Assembly: GCF_002007205.1 (NCBI RefSeq)
Contig: NZ_LAZS01000006.1
Span: forward strand, 186,001 to 250,000
Direction: 5' to 3'
From: Ensifer adhaerens
GTDB taxonomy: Bacteria; Pseudomonadota; Alphaproteobacteria; Rhizobiales; Rhizobiaceae
DNA length: 64,000 bases
This document shows positions 61,686 to 64,000 of this stretch, one piece after another. Below the pieces are notes generated by a model. The model was not told the DNA's origin. It did no database searches and saw only the letters and a program-made list of their open reading frames with translations. Position numbers and translations under genes: made by a program. Within the stretch, counting starts at the first letter, position 1, and each line of letters begins with the position of its first letter.

Positions 61686-62957
61686 TCAGGGCCGATCGCC
61701 GGTGAATTCGACGCCGAGCGAGGCGAGCGCGTCCCAATAGGCCGGGTAGGTTTTGGCAACGCAGCCGGGATCCTCGATGGTAATGCCGTGGATCTTCAGG
61801 CCGGCAAGCGCGAAGCTCATGGCAATACGATGATCGGCGAAAGTGTCGATCGATGCCGGCAGGGTCTGTCCGGCAAGCGTGGGATCGGAAGAGACGATCA
61901 GGTCGTCACCCTCCTCATGCGCCAGATCCGGACGGATCGCCGTCAGGCCAAGCGAAAGCGCGCGCACGCGGTCGCACTCCTTGACGCGCAGGTTGGCAAG
62001 ACCAACGAAGCGCACCGGCGTGTTGTTGAAGGCGGCGAGCACGGCGATCGTCGGGATCGCGTCCTGCATCTGCGAACCGTCGATGACGGCGGGCAGGTTC
62101 GGAAAGCTTGCGATCACCTGATGGGCACGCGCATCCGGCTGGGAGAAGGCGTTCGCCGGAACGCCGAGATCGATGGCGCCGCCGGTCAGCACTTCCGCCG
62201 CCCAGAGATAGGTGGCAGCCGAAGCGTCCGGCTCGATGACGTACTCCGCCGCGCGGTAGCCGGTTGGGGCGACCTGCCAGACCGACGGGCTCAGCTGCTC
62301 GACTTCGGCGCCGAAGGCGCGCATGGCGGCGACCGTCAGGTCGATATAGCCGCGTGCGCCGATCTCGTCGCCGGCAAGCTCGATGCTGACCGGGCCCTTG
62401 GCGCCGGGCGCTGCCATCAGCAAGGCAGAGACATACTGGCTGGAGAGGCCGGCATCGATGACGACACGGCCGGCAGGGAACCCGCCCGTACCCTTGACGG
62501 TGACCGGCGGGCAGCCGGTTTCGGCGGTAACCTCGACGCCGAGCGTGCCGAGCGCTTCCACCAACGGCTTGATCGGCCGCTTGCGCATATGCTGGTCGCC
62601 GTCGACGACGACAGTGCCATCGACGAGGGCGGCTGCGGCCGTCAGGAAGCGTGTCGCGGTTCCGGCGTTGCCGAGGAACAGGGGGGCTTCCGGCGGAAGC
62701 AGCTTCCCAGTGCTGGTGACGACGAAGGTCGTTTCATCCGGCTCGCTGACTTCGACGCCCATCGCGCGCAAGGCTTCCGCCATGTAGCGGGTGTCGTCGC
62801 TCTTCAAGGCACCCGTCAGCCGGCTCGTGCCCTTGGCAAGGCCAGCAAGCAACAGCGCGCGGTTGGTGATCGACTTCGAACCCGGCGGGCGGACATGGCC
62901 GCTGAGCGGATGATCGGTCGGCAGGATGGTCAGCTTTTTCATGCTATCGGTGGTCAT
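61686..62957 (-). CDS. aroA: 5-enolpyruvylshikimate-3-phosphate synthase
   Basis: A 423-residue EPSP synthase, the sixth shikimate pathway step, joining PEP to shikimate 3-phosphate. Signatures: PPGSKSITNRALLLAGLA, FLGNAGTATRFLTAA in place of the common GTAMRPL, VDGDQHMRKRPIKPL, and NLRVKECDRVRAL. The residue pattern in the PEP-binding loop (Thr and Phe where Met and Pro are usual) is atypical. It lies between lemA and the DUF2207 gene. The ATG at 62957 is preferred; MKKLTILPT (62942) is an alternative. Confidence 0.93.
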   Translation of the reverse strand: MTTDSMKKLTILPTDHPLSGHVRPPGSKSITNRALLLAGLAKGTSRLTGALKSDDTRYMAEALRAMGVEVSEPDETTFVVTSTGKLLPPEAPLFLGNAGTATRFLTAAAALVDGTVVVDGDQHMRKRPIKPLVEALGTLGVEVTAETGCPPVTVKGTGGFPAGRVVIDAGLSSQYVSALLMAAPGAKGPVSIELAGDEIGARGYIDLTVAAMRAFGAEVEQLSPSVWQVAPTGYRAAEYVIEPDASAATYLWAAEVLTGGAIDLGVPANAFSQPDARAHQVIASFPNLPAVIDGSQMQDAIPTIAVLAAFNNTPVRFVGLANLRVKECDRVRALSLGLTAIRPDLAHEEGDDLIVSSDPTLAGQTLPASIDTFADHRIAMSFALAGLKIHGITIEDPGCVAKTYPAYWDALASLGVEFTGDRP

Positions 62958-63037
62958 CGAATGGGTCTCTTGATGCGAATGGCGCCGCGGCGGGATCCCG
63001 CGACGAGGAATGTTCGGGGAAGCGTCCGCGTCGAGGG

Positions 63038-63586
63038 TCAGAACTTGACCTGCGGCACCGCGCGATCGGCTTCGTTGGTGATCTCGAAGTAGCCGGCTTT
63101 CACGAAGCGGAAGGCATTGGCGATGAGGTTCGAGGGGAAGCTCTCGACCTTGACGTTCAGGTCGCGGGCAGCGCCGTTGTAGTAGCGGCGCGACATCTGG
63201 ATCTCGCCCTCGATCGTCTCCAGCGAGCGCTGCAACTCGGCGAAATTCTCGTTGGCCTTCAGGTCCGGATAGGCTTCGGCCAGCGCAAACAGCTTGCCGA
63301 GCGCCTGGGAGAGAGCGCCTTCCGCCTGGGCGCGGCCCTCGACATCGCCTGCCGGTACCGCCTGCGCCCGGTTGCGCATGGCGATCACCTCTTCGAGCGT
63401 CGACTTCTCGTGCGCGGCGTAGCCCTTCACCGTCTCGATCAGGTTCGGGATCAGATCGGCGCGGCGCTTCAACTGCACATCGATACCGGACCACGCCTCC
63501 TCGGCGATCTGCCGCGCCTTGACGAGGCCGTTATAGACGAAAACCAGATACAGGATCACGACGACGGCGATTGCCAGGCCGATCAT
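63038..63586 (-). CDS. lemA: LemA family protein
   Basis: A 182-residue membrane-anchored protein. One N-terminal transmembrane helix (LAIAVVVILYLVFVYNGLV) and a long helical bundle: WSGIDVQLKRRADLIPNLIE, TVKGYAAHEKSTLEEVIAMR, the conserved FAELQRSLETIEGEIQMSRR, YYNGAARDLN and FPSNLIANAF. LemA proteins are of unknown role and often pair with DUF2207/TPM-type proteins. The neighbour order lemA-aroA-DUF2207 separates it from its usual partner by one gene. Confidence 0.92.
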   Translation of the reverse strand: MIGLAIAVVVILYLVFVYNGLVKARQIAEEAWSGIDVQLKRRADLIPNLIETVKGYAAHEKSTLEEVIAMRNRAQAVPAGDVEGRAQAEGALSQALGKLFALAEAYPDLKANENFAELQRSLETIEGEIQMSRRYYNGAARDLNVKVESFPSNLIANAFRFVKAGYFEITNEADRAVPQVKF

Positions 63587-63832
63587 AGGGCACCCTCCAA
63601 AAAACTCGCGCAGAGATTAGCATTCGCTTCTCAGCTTCATAGCGCTTTCTGCAGCATTCGGGCCGAGAAACACACTCCTCCCCAATTGCCATTGCCGCGT
63701 GAACACACTGTTCACCGCATCGACACCCCGTCAGGCGAAAACCTCCCGGTTCCTGTTCCAACGGTAACGGCGATCCCGCCGGCGATCGGCGATAGTCGGC
63801 TCATCGAACAACCCGGAACCGAAGTGAAGACC

Positions 63833-64000
63833 ATGAAAACGCTCGCAACTCTCATCAACGTGATCGCCTTTACGGCGCTCTTCGTTGCCTATGCGAGCGC
63901 TCACTCGCCCGAACGGCCGACCGGTGTTCGCCGCGCCCTGCAGACCTATTCGGGTCAGGTCTATACCGGTGCCTATCCGACGATGAAGCCGTACTGCAAG
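63833..64000 (+). CDS. exported protein, 5' end only (cut by window end)
   Basis: ATG at 63833 opens a frame that remains open to the end of the window: 56 residues starting MKTLATLINVIAFTALFVAY, a likely signal peptide, then ASAHSPERPTGVRRALQTYS and further hydrophilic sequence. The upstream context is GGAACCGAAGTGAAGACC. I do not recognise the family; the remainder lies outside. Confidence 0.55.
   Translation, partial: MKTLATLINVIAFTALFVAYASAHSPERPTGVRRALQTYSGQVYTGAYPTMKPYCK

Noticed and set aside
59643-63092. Very long plus-strand frame (about 1,150 codons) at 59643-63092
   Set aside because: It is antisense to DUF2207, aroA and the lemA 3' end. High GC leaves antisense frames open; composition is not protein-like.
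63750-63800. GGAAC copies on the minus strand upstream of lemA as an EcfG promoter
   Set aside because: The element 16-17 bp away reads CGCC or GACG, not CGTT.

Overview
This is a 64 kb stretch of chromosome from a GC-rich alphaproteobacterium of the Rhizobiales, most likely Sinorhizobium/Ensifer. The assignment rests on high GC, rhizobial gene families (BA14K, DUF1217 flagellar protein, BioMNY, McpU-type receptor, GbcAB, DUF1344), and neighbourhoods I recognise from Sinorhizobium chromosomes (fabI/dnaJ-like/pdxH, bioMNY, xseB-dxs, tlyA-RNA methyltransferase-mcpU, GGDEF/EAL-purD). I see no insertion sequences, prophage, CRISPR array, rRNA or tRNA. The window is core chromosome with a few accessory-looking insertions. 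A sensor gene is cut at the left edge and a secreted-protein gene at the right edge.

Region by region. 0-7.7 kb: CHASE/PAS sensor fragment, small DUF1344 protein, histidine phosphatase, fabI, J-domain chaperone, lipoprotein, pdxH, polysaccharide deacetylase. 7.8-12 kb: D,D-carboxypeptidase with a SPOR domain, tldD, YcaQ-like protein. 12.1-18.1 kb: biotin transporter bioMNY followed without a break by an acyl-CoA ligase, a thiolase-like protein lacking the second catalytic Cys, a thioesterase on the other strand and an MDR oxidoreductase. 18.1-22.6 kb: deacetylase-like protein, xseB, pirin, dxs. 22.7-29.5 kb: two chemoreceptors (an HBM type with a CheR/CheB-tether-like tail, and a dCache type) flanking two RNA methyltransferases. 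29.9-36.3 kb: acyl-CoA dehydrogenase/enoyl-CoA hydratase operon, ZntB-like transporter, VOC protein, BA14K protein behind a stress-sigma (EcfG) promoter, GH25 lysozyme. 36.4-39.1 kb: gbcAB glycine betaine demethylase genes behind a cobalamin riboswitch. 39.4-46.5 kb: hypothetical, Sua5-type tRNA modification enzyme, FAD oxidoreductase, large repeat-containing DUF1217 protein, DUF6101-like protein, 34-residue small protein. 46.5-50.7 kb: ubiA, MipA/OmpV, AraC regulator and its divergent MFS transporter. 50.8-55.6 kb: a PotD-like binding protein translationally coupled to a membrane GGDEF/EAL protein (NspS/MbaA-like), then purD. 55.7-64 kb: HPE1-like secreted protein, DUF523, cupin, glyS, DUF2207, aroA, lemA.

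Three places deserve most attention. The polyamine-sensor-like pair at 50.8-54.2 kb has the layout of the Vibrio NspS-MbaA system and no transporter genes next to it. A well-formed cobalamin riboswitch at about 38.9-39.07 kb reads into gbcAB, an unexpected target that ties betaine demethylation to B12 status. The biotin-transport locus runs into an acyl-CoA ligase/thiolase pair, as in the Bacillus yhfUTS locus, and here the thiolase has lost an active-site cysteine. Also notable are aroA sitting between lemA and DUF2207 genes, and an EcfG-type promoter in front of the BA14K gene. All functions are read from sequence and memory of families; no database search was run.
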